Of a stretch of DNA of 26,374 bases, positions 1 to 8,699 are shown in pieces. The notes below the pieces were generated by a model. The model searched no databases, had not been told where the DNA came from, and saw nothing but the letters and a program-made list of their open reading frames with translations. A program made the translations under genes and the position numbers. Source of the stretch: Candidatus Dormiibacterota bacterium (GTDB lineage: Bacteria > Chloroflexota > Dormibacteria > Dormibacterales > Dormibacteraceae); NCBI GenBank assembly GCA_955652585.1, contig CATPBF010000058.1:1-26374 (forward strand), read 5' to 3'. Each line of letters opens with the position of its first letter. Positions within the stretch are counted from its first letter, which is position 1.

Positions 1-315
1 GATCCGCACCCTCGATCCGCTGTCGCGTCCGCTCACTTCCCACGTCAAGACGTGCGGCGGCGCGGCGGCAAACGGGGGCGCAAACAAGAACCGGGTCCGC
101 AACACGAGCCGGCGAGGAGCGTCCGCTTCGATGACATCGGACTCTTCGACCAATGCACCCCCACCATCGATCCATCGCAGGTGCCCGCCCCTCGTGAAGT
201 TGCCCTCGGGCGTCAGCCGGTAATACCAGTCGCGACGGCCCGAGCCGACGAGCTGGTCCCAGACGGCACCGGGGGCGACTGCGAGGTCGATGGTATGGAA
301 GTCTTTCTCCATCAT
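1..315 (-). CDS. SRPBCC / AHSA1-like protein, C-terminus cut by window edge
   Basis: Partial gene of 105 codons, running off the left edge. The visible N-terminal part has the START/SRPBCC pattern: an early VWDQLV helix, a WYYRL segment, a GNFTRGGHLRW strand pair, then an EADAPRRLVLRTRF strand and an HVLTWEV strand. These match the order of elements in the activator-of-Hsp90-ATPase-1-like (AHSA1, polyketide cyclase/START superfamily) proteins, small soluble proteins with a hydrophobic ligand cavity; their ligands are usually unknown. The start is the ATG at 315 or the adjacent ATG at 312; the rel stop codon lies in the same frame only six bases upstream, so nothing longer than a TTG at 321 is possible. 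It probably is the second gene of a rel transcript. Family call fairly secure, function not. Confidence 0.75.
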   Translation of the reverse strand, partial: MMEKDFHTIDLAVAPGAVWDQLVGSGRRDWYYRLTPEGNFTRGGHLRWIDGGGALVEESDVIEADAPRRLVLRTRFLFAPPFAAAPPHVLTWEVSGRDSGSRVRI

Positions 316-321
316 GTGCAA

Positions 322-2451
322 CTAGCCGGCTTCGCGCGCGACCGTGTGCACGTCTTTGACGCCCTCGAGCTTCTCCATCAGGCGCGACAGCTGCGCCAGG
401 GAATCGATCTCCACCGTCGCGGAGACGACCGCGGTCTTGTCGTCGTACACGTGCACCTCGAGCGCGGACATGTTGACCCGGTTCTCGGCCACAACGGTGG
501 CGATGTCGCGCAGCAGCCCCTGGCGATCCCAGGCCTCGATCTTGATCGCGACCGGATAGATGTGGGTGGCCTCGGCGTCCCAATCGACCGGCACGACGCG
601 GGCGCGGTCCTGCGCGTTGACCGCATTGATGCAGTCCGCGCGATGGACAGTCACGCCGCGGCCACGGGTCGTGTAGCCGACGATGGCATCGCCCGGCACG
701 GGCTGGCAGCAGGGGGCGATCTTGGTCAGGATTCCCTTTTCGCCACGCACCAGCACGCGCGGCGTTGGCTGCACATTCGGGATGAGCGGGATCGAACGAA
801 GGTCGCCACCGGCGACATCGGAGGTCAGTGACATGCGCATGACCACGGAATGCGGCGATAGGTCTCCGTAACCGATCGCCGCCAGGAAGTCGTCGATGTT
901 CTGAAACCTGTGGGCTGCGGCGATATCGACCAGCTTGATATCCGGCAGGTCGACGAGGCTCACCCGGTGCATGCGGTGGAGCTCCTTGTCAAGAAGGTCG
1001 CGGCCCTTGGCCACGTTCTCCTCCCGACTCTGGCTCTTGAACCATTTGCGAATGCGCTCCTTCGCCGATGCGCTTTTGACGAAGTTGAGCCAGTCGCGAC
1101 TCGGCCCATGCGGTCCTTTGGACGTCAGGATCTCGACAATCTCGCCGTTCTTCAACTCGTAGTCGAGCGGCACCATGCGCCCATTGACCTTGGCGCCGAT
1201 GCAGTGGTGCCCAACTTCGGTGTGGATTCGATAGGCGAAGTCGACCGGGGTCGCATCCGCGGGCAGGTTGAGCACGTCACCCTTGGGCGTGAAGACGTAG
1301 ACCTCGTCCTGGAACAGGTCGACCTTGACCGTGTCGAGAAACGATTCGGAATCCCCGATCTCGTTCTGCCACTCGAGCAGGCTTCGGAGCCACGACAGCT
1401 TCTGGTCGAAGCTGGCATCCTTGCCGCCTTCCTTGTAGGTCCAGTGGGCGGCCACGCCGAACTCGGCGACGCGGTGCATCTCGTGGGTGCGGATCTGGAT
1501 CTCGATCGGCTCGCCTGTGTGCGTGATGACCGTCGTGTGCAGCGATTGGTAGCCGTTCGACTTCGGCATCGCGATGTAGTCCTTGAACCGACCCGGCACC
1601 GGCTTCCACAGCGAATGGACCACGCCGAGCACCCCGTAGCAGTGCCCCACCGTGTCCACCTGGACTCGAATCGCCGACAGGTCATAGATCTCCGAGAAAT
1701 CCTTCTTCTCGCGGGTCATCTTCTGCCACACCGAATAGATGTGCTTCGGTCGGCCCGTGATCTCGGCCGGAATGTCGACGCTGTCGAGCTCGCGGGCCAG
1801 GATCTCGCGCAGGTCCGAGACCAGCGTTTCGCGATCGTGGCGCTTGCGAGCGATCCGTTTGACGACGTCCTCGTACGCCTCCGGCTCGAGGTTGCGGAAG
1901 GCGAGGTCCTCGAGCTCCCACTTGAGCTGGCCGATGCCAAGCCGGTGCGCGAGTGGGGCGTAGATATCCAGCGTCTCTCGCGAGATCTTGCGACGCTTCA
2001 CCTCCGGGAGCGGATCGAGCGTGCGCATGTTGTGGAGGCGGTCGGCCAGCTTGATGAGGACGACCCGAAGGTCTTCCGCCATCGCCACCATCATCTTGCG
2101 AATGTTCTCGGCCTGCTGCTGCTGGTCGGTCCGGATCGAGATGCGGCCCAGCTTGGTGACGCCTTCGACCAGGCGCGCGACCTCTGGCCCGAACTCGGTC
2201 TCGACCTCCTGGGCTGTGAGCGCGGTGTCCTCCACTGTGTCGTGGAGCAGCGCCGCGGCCAGGGTTTGGGCGTCGAGCTGGAGGTCGGCGAGGATGGCGG
2301 CCACCTCCAGCGGGTGGTTGACGTAGTCCTCGCCCGACAGCCGGCGCTGCCCCCGGTGGGCCGCGGCGGCACGTTCGTAGGCCTTCCGGACCAGCTCGCC
2401 GCCCGCAGGCTCGAGGTGGTCGGCAATACGCAGGAGTTCAGAAACGGTCAC
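322..2451 (-). CDS. rel: Bifunctional (p)ppGpp synthetase/hydrolase (Rel/SpoT family)
   Basis: A 709-residue long RelA/SpoT homologue of normal length; makes and degrades the stringent-response alarmone (p)ppGpp from GTP/GDP and ATP. Order of domains: HD hydrolase at about 25-190 with intact HDTVEDT at 70-76; synthetase at about 230-340 with R288-F-K-D291 and the following YIAMPKSNGYQSLH; TGS at about 380-445; zinc-finger-like region with C581/C582 and HRADC at 603-607; ACT at about 633-705. The RXKD form of the synthetase motif (instead of EXDD of monofunctional RelA) plus the intact HD box argue that both activities are retained. The start is GTG at 2451; no good Shine-Dalgarno is visible, but a TAAACT box lies 10 bases upstream. 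Divergent from the GAF/HD-GYP gene across only 48 bp. Confidence 0.97.
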   Translation of the reverse strand: MTVSELLRIADHLEPAGGELVRKAYERAAAAHRGQRRLSGEDYVNHPLEVAAILADLQLDAQTLAAALLHDTVEDTALTAQEVETEFGPEVARLVEGVTKLGRISIRTDQQQQAENIRKMMVAMAEDLRVVLIKLADRLHNMRTLDPLPEVKRRKISRETLDIYAPLAHRLGIGQLKWELEDLAFRNLEPEAYEDVVKRIARKRHDRETLVSDLREILARELDSVDIPAEITGRPKHIYSVWQKMTREKKDFSEIYDLSAIRVQVDTVGHCYGVLGVVHSLWKPVPGRFKDYIAMPKSNGYQSLHTTVITHTGEPIEIQIRTHEMHRVAEFGVAAHWTYKEGGKDASFDQKLSWLRSLLEWQNEIGDSESFLDTVKVDLFQDEVYVFTPKGDVLNLPADATPVDFAYRIHTEVGHHCIGAKVNGRMVPLDYELKNGEIVEILTSKGPHGPSRDWLNFVKSASAKERIRKWFKSQSREENVAKGRDLLDKELHRMHRVSLVDLPDIKLVDIAAAHRFQNIDDFLAAIGYGDLSPHSVVMRMSLTSDVAGGDLRSIPLIPNVQPTPRVLVRGEKGILTKIAPCCQPVPGDAIVGYTTRGRGVTVHRADCINAVNAQDRARVVPVDWDAEATHIYPVAIKIEAWDRQGLLRDIATVVAENRVNMSALEVHVYDDKTAVVSATVEIDSLAQLSRLMEKLEGVKDVHTVAREAG

Positions 2452-2499
2452 TGGAGTTAAGAGTTTAGGAGTCCTCTTTCCTAGACTTACCCAGGGCTG
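2452..2499. promoter_or_regulatory. Divergent promoter region between rel and the GAF/HD-GYP gene
   Basis: Only 48 bp separate the two divergent start codons, so both promoters must overlap here or extend into the genes. On the minus strand TAAACT (2467 to 2462) is a possible -10 box 10 bases before the rel GTG. On the plus strand TAGACT (2482-2487) is a possible -10 box 12 bases before the ATG at 2500. No clear -35 is seen on either side. A small dyad AGGAGTCCT at 2467-2475 sits between them. All of this is read by eye from short motifs. Confidence 0.4.
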
Positions 2500-5478
2500 A
2501 TGAGTTCGATACGTGGGACGTTCGCCTTGCGCGTCGGGTTCTCCGCCGCGACCGCGGTCCTGATCCTGGCCGGAGCGTCACTGAACGTCCACGGCCGCAG
2601 CGGCCAGACGGCGCTGATCGCGGTCGTCGCCGGGCTGCTGGCCCTCGGGGCCGGAGCGATGAACGTCAGATGGAAGATCTCGGCCCCTCTGGCTGCCGCC
2701 GCGCTGCTCTTCTCGCTGGCCGCCGCTGGGTTCAACTTCCGCGACGGTCAGCTGCCCCTGGAGCTCGGAGGCCTTCTGCTGCTGGGGCTGGGCGGCCTGG
2801 TCGGCAGCCTGGCCTACGGCAACTTCACCGACGCGCTGCGCGGACAGCTCGACGAGATGGAAGGCCTGGTCGCCCAGCTGGAAGAGAAGAATCGCGCATT
2901 TCTGGCCGCGACCTCTGACGCCGAGGCCACCAGGCCGGGCGACATCGGCGCGCTCACAAACAGCATCGCCGGCCAGATGGGAGCCGGGTTTGCGGTCTGC
3001 TACCTGGCCACGGCCGACGGCAAGCAGTTCGTGCCGCAGCCACCCGGTTTCGGCCTCGACCGCTTGCGTCCCCAATCCGTCAACCGCGCCAGCGCCTCGA
3101 GTCCGCTGATCCGGACGATCGAGGCGGGCAAGGAGTTCGTCGGCGACGACAAGTCCGAGCTGGCGGGGCTCATGAGCTACGTCCCCACTGACGTCCACGT
3201 CGACAGCCTGCTCGGTGTGCCGATGCGGATCGGTGATCACATCGGCGGTTTCATCCTGCTCGGCAACAAGCGTGGCGGCTTCACGGACGACGACCTTCGC
3301 CTGGCGACCACTTTGATGCTGAGGGCGGGCGCGCAGGTCGCCAGCGCGCACGCAGTGGCGCTCTCGCAGCAGGAAGCGGCCCGGTATTCGGTCATGAACG
3401 AGCTCATCAAAGAGGCGGCCGGCAAGACCATGGCCGACGTGCTCGACCTGGTGCTCGTGAAAGGCACGCAGCTCATCGGGTACGACGCCAGCCGGATCGC
3501 CCTGTTCCAGTCGGACGACACCTATGTCTTCGCCGGCGCACCGTTTGAGGCCTCGCCCATCGATGGGCCGATGGCCACGGTTCGAGGTGGCGACACTGTC
3601 CTGCGCACCCTGGTGACCGTAGAGGAGGGTGTCTTCAGCGGGCTGCAGCCTGCAACCGCCGGCGGCACAGTCAACGAAGCCCTGGTCCCGATCCGCGCAC
3701 AGCACGGCGTGCTCGGAGCGATCTGCCTCGGCCGCAAAGGGTCCTCCGTCTTCAGCCAGCGCGACATTGCCGCTCTGGACGAGCTGGGCTCGCTCGCCGG
3801 CGTGGCAGTCGAGAATTCGCGCGTCCTGCAGGCCGTGACCGGGCAGGCGACCAAGCTCGATACGGCGCTCGACGCGCTCGGCGAAGTCTCGCAGGCCCTT
3901 ACGACCGTGACCCGAGGCTCGCGCGTCCTGGAGCAGAAAACCCTGGAAACGGCCGTGCGCGTCACGGGCGGCAGCGCCGGGCTGTTGACCCGGAGCACCC
4001 CGGAAGCCAACCAGGCCGTGATCATGTCGATCGGCTTCCCCGCTGAGGTCAACGCGCTCGAATTTCAAAACGGCCAGGGCATCGTCGGCGCAGTGATGCT
4101 GGGCGGCCGCGCCACAGCGGTGCCCGACATATCGGCGAGCGCCGACTTGATGTCGCCACCCGACCTCACGGCCTATGGCCTTCAGGCGGCGATTTGCGTC
4201 CCGATGCTCGAGGACGGGCGCCTATGGGGCACGCTGTCTGTGTTCGACGTCAAGAAACGCGAGTGGACGACCGACGACCAGCGTGTGCTCGCGACGCTCG
4301 GCAACCAGGGTGTGGTGGCGGTGCGGAACGCGGAGCTGTACGACCACAACCAGCGCAGCATCTGGGAGCTGAAGAACCTGCAGGAGGCGCTGCAAGCCGC
4401 GACCTCCACCCTCGACATCAACGTAGTGCTGCAGCAGGTGCTGGCCGGCGCGGCCAAAGCATCGAGTGCCCAGATCGGCTGTCTCGCCCTGGAAGAATCG
4501 GGCCGGCTGGTCCTCAAGGGTGGGTTCGGCACGGACTCGCAGACGGCCGAGAAGCTGGCCCTCGGGCTCGGCGGAGACATCTGCAATGACGTCATGGCAT
4601 CCGCCAAGCCGTACATGGGGGCGATGGAGCTCGAGAGCGGGAAGGACAGCCCGCTCAACCCACGGGCGGTGCTGTGCATCCCCATCACGCTGCGCGGGAA
4701 GCCGATCGGCGTCCTGTTCCTGGCCAACTACCAGGTCGGCCACGCCTTCACGCCGGACCACCGCAACCTCGTCACGGAGCTCGCCGCGCAGGCGGCGGTC
4801 GTCATCGACAACGCCCGGCTCTTCAAGGACCGTGAAGAGGTCATCCTGGCCTCGCTCGAAGCGCTGGCCAAAGCAGTCGACTCCCGCGACCCTTATACAG
4901 CCGACCACTCAGAGCGCGTGACGCAGTACGCGGTAGTGATCGCGAAGCACATGAAGTACTCGCCCAACGACGAGACCGCCTGGGTGCGCCTCGAGCGCGG
5001 GTGCCGGGTGCACGACATCGGCAAGGTCGTCGTGCCCGACGCCGTCCTCCAGAAGGCGGGCAAGCTGACAAGCGAAGAGTTTGCAAAGATGCGGGAGCAT
5101 CCGCTGGTGGGCTTCAACATCTTGAGTGGGCTGAAGATGCTGACCGACGAGCTCGTCATCGTGCGCTCGCACCACGAGCGCTACGACGGCAAGGGCTATC
5201 CCGACCGCAAGAAGGGCGACGAGCTGCCGATGTTCGCGTGGATCGTCAGCGCGGCCGACGCAATCGATGCGATGACGTCAGACCGGCCTTACCGAAAGGG
5301 AATGTCTCTCGACGTCGCGATCGCGGAGGTGCGCGAAGGCGCGGGCACACACTTCCACCCGGACGTGGCGGAGGCGGTGATGGACTCCGCCCATAACGGG
5401 AGCCTGAAAGTGATCCCGCAGCAGTCGCTTTACAGCGATGCGCCGGCAATCGGCGCGTTCGAAAACCCGACCGCGTGA
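2500..5478 (+). CDS. Membrane-anchored multi-GAF sensor with HD-GYP phosphodiesterase domain
   Basis: A 992-residue sensor/output protein. Residues about 8-105 contain four hydrophobic helices (membrane anchor), followed by a coiled coil at about 107-137. Then come roughly four GAF-like modules (about 150-290, 300-450, 460-620, 640-785), the last ending in VIDNARLFKDREE, a typical signalling-helix junction. The C-terminus (about 790-965) is a complete HD-GYP domain: H838-D-I-G-K842 and, from residue 891, HHERYDGKGYP. HD-GYP proteins of this form hydrolyse cyclic di-GMP to pGpG or GMP at a di-iron site in the cytoplasm; GAF domains usually bind small ligands or cyclic nucleotides, here unidentified. 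No GGDEF or histidine kinase domain is present. The start ATG at 2500 lies 48 bp from divergent rel; the next gene overlaps the stop by four bases. Domain call secure, exact GAF boundaries approximate. Confidence 0.92.
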   Translation: MSSIRGTFALRVGFSAATAVLILAGASLNVHGRSGQTALIAVVAGLLALGAGAMNVRWKISAPLAAAALLFSLAAAGFNFRDGQLPLELGGLLLLGLGGLVGSLAYGNFTDALRGQLDEMEGLVAQLEEKNRAFLAATSDAEATRPGDIGALTNSIAGQMGAGFAVCYLATADGKQFVPQPPGFGLDRLRPQSVNRASASSPLIRTIEAGKEFVGDDKSELAGLMSYVPTDVHVDSLLGVPMRIGDHIGGFILLGNKRGGFTDDDLRLATTLMLRAGAQVASAHAVALSQQEAARYSVMNELIKEAAGKTMADVLDLVLVKGTQLIGYDASRIALFQSDDTYVFAGAPFEASPIDGPMATVRGGDTVLRTLVTVEEGVFSGLQPATAGGTVNEALVPIRAQHGVLGAICLGRKGSSVFSQRDIAALDELGSLAGVAVENSRVLQAVTGQATKLDTALDALGEVSQALTTVTRGSRVLEQKTLETAVRVTGGSAGLLTRSTPEANQAVIMSIGFPAEVNALEFQNGQGIVGAVMLGGRATAVPDISASADLMSPPDLTAYGLQAAICVPMLEDGRLWGTLSVFDVKKREWTTDDQRVLATLGNQGVVAVRNAELYDHNQRSIWELKNLQEALQAATSTLDINVVLQQVLAGAAKASSAQIGCLALEESGRLVLKGGFGTDSQTAEKLALGLGGDICNDVMASAKPYMGAMELESGKDSPLNPRAVLCIPITLRGKPIGVLFLANYQVGHAFTPDHRNLVTELAAQAAVVIDNARLFKDREEVILASLEALAKAVDSRDPYTADHSERVTQYAVVIAKHMKYSPNDETAWVRLERGCRVHDIGKVVVPDAVLQKAGKLTSEEFAKMREHPLVGFNILSGLKMLTDELVIVRSHHERYDGKGYPDRKKGDELPMFAWIVSAADAIDAMTSDRPYRKGMSLDVAIAEVREGAGTHFHPDVAEAVMDSAHNGSLKVIPQQSLYSDAPAIGAFENPTA

Positions 5479-7091
5479 GTCGTGACCCCGACCATCTGAG
5501 CCCAACCGCTGTATCGGCTGAACGCGACGCGACCACCTATGCCCGAATGGCGTACCTGATACTTGTGGCGGAGTTGCGTCGTTTCGTGATCGTGGGCCAG
5601 AGGGCGAGACTCGGCGTGTTGGGCGCGCTGCTGTTGGTGGCGGCCGTTGCGGCATGCGCACCGCAGACGCTCCCGGTCGACAACAACGGTGTCGCCGGCG
5701 TGCCCAGCCCGCGCACCGACGCCTCCAGTGCCTATGACCCGGTCAACGGCACTATCGTCATGTTCGGCGGCGCGGTCCGCTCCGGGGTGCTCGATGAGAC
5801 GTGGACCTGGGACGGGGCTAGGTGGAGACGGCAGCACCCGGCGCACTCGCCGTCGGCGCGGGAGAGTGCGCTCATGGCGTTCGAGCCGTCCAGTCGCCAT
5901 GTGTTGCTCTTCGGTGGACTGAGCTGCCCCGCTCCCTGGCCGAACGACTTCATCGGCTGCGACTATGTCGCGTCCGCCACCCATCAGTCCGATACCTGGA
6001 GCTGGGATGGCAAAGACTGGTCGCAGGTCCCGACAGCACATTCGCCCGACGTGCCTTATTTCGGACCGCTGATGGTCGGGGCCGGAACAGACACGGCCAA
6101 CGGACGCCTGATTCTGCTGACCAGCGTCAAGATGGTGACCGGGAACGAAGGCCTTGCGACGTGGGCATTTGAGAGGGGCGACTGGCGCCAGTTGCACCCG
6201 AAAGACTCACCGCGGGACATCGAGTTCGGAGGTCCGGCGTTTGACTCGGCAAGCGGCCGCTTGCTCGTCCAGCAGAGCTCGGGCCCGCATGTCGATTGCG
6301 GAACCGCTGGATCATGTGCCCGAATGCCGGTCTACAACATGACGTGGGCGTGGGATGGGTCTGACTGGCACGACCTCGGTCCTGAGCTCGGCACGCCGCA
6401 TGACTTTGGCGATCTGATCAGCGCGGGAAGCAGCGGCCTCCTGCTTGTCGAGTCCGGGGCAATGCAACTGTGGAATGGAAAGAAGTGGGGTGGCCACCAG
6501 GCGCTGCCCTGGTCCGACAACCTGCGAACGGGGTGGATCGCAGCCTTCGACCAAGCGAGCAACCAAGTGGTGCTTTTCGGCGGACGCTCCTGGGGAACCA
6601 ACCACCTCTACGGTGACACCCTCGCCTGGAACGGCACCGTATGGTCAACCGCCGTCCCAGCTCCACCTTCGCCGTCAGTGCATCTATCGGCGTGCTCAGC
6701 ATCGGCGGCCGAGTCAGGTCCAGGCTGGCAGATCGCGCACGACGTGCCGGACGCCGCGGTATTCGAGCTCGGATTCGTTGAGCCGCACGATGGTCCGTGC
6801 CGCCTCGATGTGGTGGTGCACTTCTCGCTTATGGGGCCTGACGGAAAGCTCCTCCCAATTCAGGGCAACCCGGCGCAAGTGGAGGTCAGGACCGACCTGA
6901 CTTTTGACGTCGGGACCGAGTTCGCCACCTTCACGCTGACACACGCCTGCGAGCTGCCTTCAGGCGCGATGGCGACGTTCGAGGCGACCGACTACACCGT
7001 CGGTGAGCCAGCGACGGTCGGGTACTGTCAGTCGACGACGGCGTCGATGACGCTCACACCTGGCACGCTCAACCGCCCCGCCGCGAAGTGA
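5475..7091 (+). CDS. Kelch-repeat putative lipoprotein
   Basis: As read from the GTG at 5475 (which overlaps the previous TGA by four bases) the product is 538 residues. At residues 42-61 a short basic stretch and a hydrophobic run end in VAAC, a plausible lipobox with C61 as the lipidated residue; the true start may therefore be internal, for example the ATG at 5547 (residue 25). Mature sequence holds about five Kelch-like blades: repeated hydrophobic strands such as TIVMFGG, HVLLFGG and QVVLFGG, alternating with DETWTWDG, DTWSWDG and MTWAWDG strands. A non-Kelch C-terminal domain (about 400-538) contains four cysteines and beta-strand pattern. Probably an exported beta-propeller binding protein; ligand unknown. 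Overlap with the HD-GYP gene suggests co-transcription. Kelch fold likely, start and role uncertain. Confidence 0.75.
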   Translation: MSRDPDHLSPTAVSAERDATTYARMAYLILVAELRRFVIVGQRARLGVLGALLLVAAVAACAPQTLPVDNNGVAGVPSPRTDASSAYDPVNGTIVMFGGAVRSGVLDETWTWDGARWRRQHPAHSPSARESALMAFEPSSRHVLLFGGLSCPAPWPNDFIGCDYVASATHQSDTWSWDGKDWSQVPTAHSPDVPYFGPLMVGAGTDTANGRLILLTSVKMVTGNEGLATWAFERGDWRQLHPKDSPRDIEFGGPAFDSASGRLLVQQSSGPHVDCGTAGSCARMPVYNMTWAWDGSDWHDLGPELGTPHDFGDLISAGSSGLLLVESGAMQLWNGKKWGGHQALPWSDNLRTGWIAAFDQASNQVVLFGGRSWGTNHLYGDTLAWNGTVWSTAVPAPPSPSVHLSACSASAAESGPGWQIAHDVPDAAVFELGFVEPHDGPCRLDVVVHFSLMGPDGKLLPIQGNPAQVEVRTDLTFDVGTEFATFTLTHACELPSGAMATFEATDYTVGEPATVGYCQSTTASMTLTPGTLNRPAAK

Positions 7092-7141
7092 AGGACGATG
7101 CGGACTACTCGAGACCCCGATGATCCTGCAGACAGTCCCGG

Positions 7142-8608
7142 TCAGTAAGCCTTGGCGAGCGACACGCGGTGCTTCGCGGGTTTGCCGCATACCAGGCATT
7201 GGCCCGATGCCTTTTCGTCTGGGTCGATCGTGCGGATGGTCACTCCACCCGCCTCGCCTTTGATCCTCGCCTCGCATTCGGCGTCACCGCACCAAGGCGC
7301 CCACACGAACCCGGCGCGCTCCTTGAAATGGGCGACCACCTCATCGAGCGTCGAGAGCTCGAATGTGTTCTGGCGCTGGAACTCGTGCGCGCGTTCGAAG
7401 AGCCTCGACTGAAACGTGACGAGCTCCTTCTGCAGCCGCTCGGCGATGCCGGCGACCGGCACGGGCCGGCGCTCCCGCGACAGTCGGTCCACCAGCTCCA
7501 CCTGGCCGGCGTCGACATCGCGCGTGCCCACGTTCAGCCGCAGCGGCACGCCCTTGAGCTCCCAGTGGGCGTATTTGTCACCGGGCCGCTCGTCGCGCCA
7601 ATCGACGCGGTGGCGGATGCCGGCCGCCTTCAGCTCGCGGGCCCAGCCGTCGATGAACCCTTCGACTTTGGTGCGGCCCTCAGCATCTCGGAAGATCGGC
7701 ACGACGATCACCTGGATCGGCGCCACCTTGGGGGGCACAACGATGCCTGAGTCGTCGCCGTGCGCCATGACGAGCGCTCCGACCAACCGGGTGCTGATTC
7801 CCCACGACGTCGAGTAGCAGAACTCTTTCTCGTTGTCCTTGTTGGAGAACGAAATGTCGTAGGCGCGAGCGAAGTTCTGCCCGAAATAGTGCGACGTGCC
7901 CATCTGCAGCGCCAGGCCGTCGCGCATGAGGCCTTCGACGGTGAGGGTGTGAACCGCACCGGGGAAAGTTTCCGCGGGTGATTTTCTGCCGCTCAAGACA
8001 GGAACCGCGAGCCAGTCCTCGGCGATGGATCGGTAGTAGCCGAGGATCAGGTCGGCCTCTTCGATAGCCTCCTTCGCCGAGGCGTGGAACGTATGGCCTT
8101 CCTGCCACCAGAACTCCCGCGAGCGCAGGAACAGCCGCGACCGCATCTCCCAGCGCACCACGCTGTTCCATTGGTTCGTGAGCTTGGGCAGGTCGCGGTG
8201 GCTGTGGATGTAGCGCTTGATGAGCGAGCCGACGATGGTCTCCGACGTGGGCCGGACCGCCAGGGGCTCTTCGAGCTCTTCCTTGCTCGCGCCCGCCCTC
8301 GTGACCCACGCCACCTCGGGCGCGAACCCCTCGATGTGCTCGGCCTCTTTCGTCAGGAAGGACTGTGGGATGAGCAGAGGGAAGGCCCAGTTCTCATGCC
8401 CGCTCTCCTTGATCATGTCGTCGAAGGCGCGGGTGATCGCCTCCCACATCGCCCAGCCGTAGGGGCGCACGACCATCATGCCGCGCACGCCCGACCAATC
8501 CGCCAGCTCCGCCTTGCGGACGACGTCCGTGTACCAGCGGTCGAAGTCGTCGGACATCTTGGTGATGTCCTTTACGAAATCCTGTTGCTCCTCAGTTTCC
8601 TGCTTCAT
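7142..8608 (-). CDS. proS: Prolyl-tRNA synthetase, archaeal/eukaryotic (short, type 3) form
   Basis: Class II aminoacyl-tRNA synthetase that charges tRNA-Pro with proline; 488 residues from the chosen start. The N-terminal KAELADWSGVRGMMVVRPYG, the motif-2 stretch RWEMRSRLFLRSREFWWQEG, the GTSHYFGQNFARAYD segment and the very C-terminal LAKAY are hallmarks of the short ProRS found in Thermus, archaea and eukaryotes. It lacks the editing insertion of the E. coli-type enzyme. A CGDAEC pair and a CLVC pair near the C-terminus form the zinc-binding extension. I chose ATG at 8608 because GGGAG (8619 to 8615) sits six bases before it; an upstream in-frame GTG at 8650 would add 14 poorly conserved residues and lies next to an inverted-repeat element. 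Last gene of the rpsB-proS block, convergent with the Kelch gene. Confidence 0.96.
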   Translation of the reverse strand: MKQETEEQQDFVKDITKMSDDFDRWYTDVVRKAELADWSGVRGMMVVRPYGWAMWEAITRAFDDMIKESGHENWAFPLLIPQSFLTKEAEHIEGFAPEVAWVTRAGASKEELEEPLAVRPTSETIVGSLIKRYIHSHRDLPKLTNQWNSVVRWEMRSRLFLRSREFWWQEGHTFHASAKEAIEEADLILGYYRSIAEDWLAVPVLSGRKSPAETFPGAVHTLTVEGLMRDGLALQMGTSHYFGQNFARAYDISFSNKDNEKEFCYSTSWGISTRLVGALVMAHGDDSGIVVPPKVAPIQVIVVPIFRDAEGRTKVEGFIDGWARELKAAGIRHRVDWRDERPGDKYAHWELKGVPLRLNVGTRDVDAGQVELVDRLSRERRPVPVAGIAERLQKELVTFQSRLFERAHEFQRQNTFELSTLDEVVAHFKERAGFVWAPWCGDAECEARIKGEAGGVTIRTIDPDEKASGQCLVCGKPAKHRVSLAKAY

Positions 8609-8650
8609 GTTTCGCTCCCAAGCATCAATGATTTGAGTTCTGTTCGTCAC

Positions 8651-8699
8651 GCCCCACGGCCCTTCGGGCCACCTCCCCGCTTGGCGGGGAGGCTGGGGC
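8651..8699. repeat. Three-armed inverted-repeat element between ispG and proS
   Basis: A 49-base element whose bases can nearly all pair. Outer stem: 8651-8656 (gcccca) with 8694-8699 (tggggc). Arm 1: ggccc 8658-8662, loop ttc, gggcc 8666-8670. Arm 2: cctccccgc 8672-8680, loop ttg, gcggggagg 8684-8692. All three stems are perfect, giving a three-way-junction fold on either strand. It begins on the last base of the ispG stop codon (read on the minus strand). It has no U-tract, so it is not a typical intrinsic terminator; it may be a REP-like dispersed repeat, an mRNA stabiliser or an attenuator before proS. Confidence 0.8.

Noticed and set aside
910..2460. 516-codon plus-strand frame opposite rel
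   Set aside because: Antisense shadow of rel caused by high GC third positions; low-complexity Arg/Val/Leu-rich translation, no domain pattern.
2578..4068. 496-codon minus-strand frame inside the GAF/HD-GYP gene
   Set aside because: Shadow; the plus-strand GAF/HD-GYP reading has full domain structure over the same bases.
7092..7141. Strong bidirectional terminator between the Kelch gene and proS
   Set aside because: The 50-bp convergent spacer has no convincing stem followed by a T-run on either strand.
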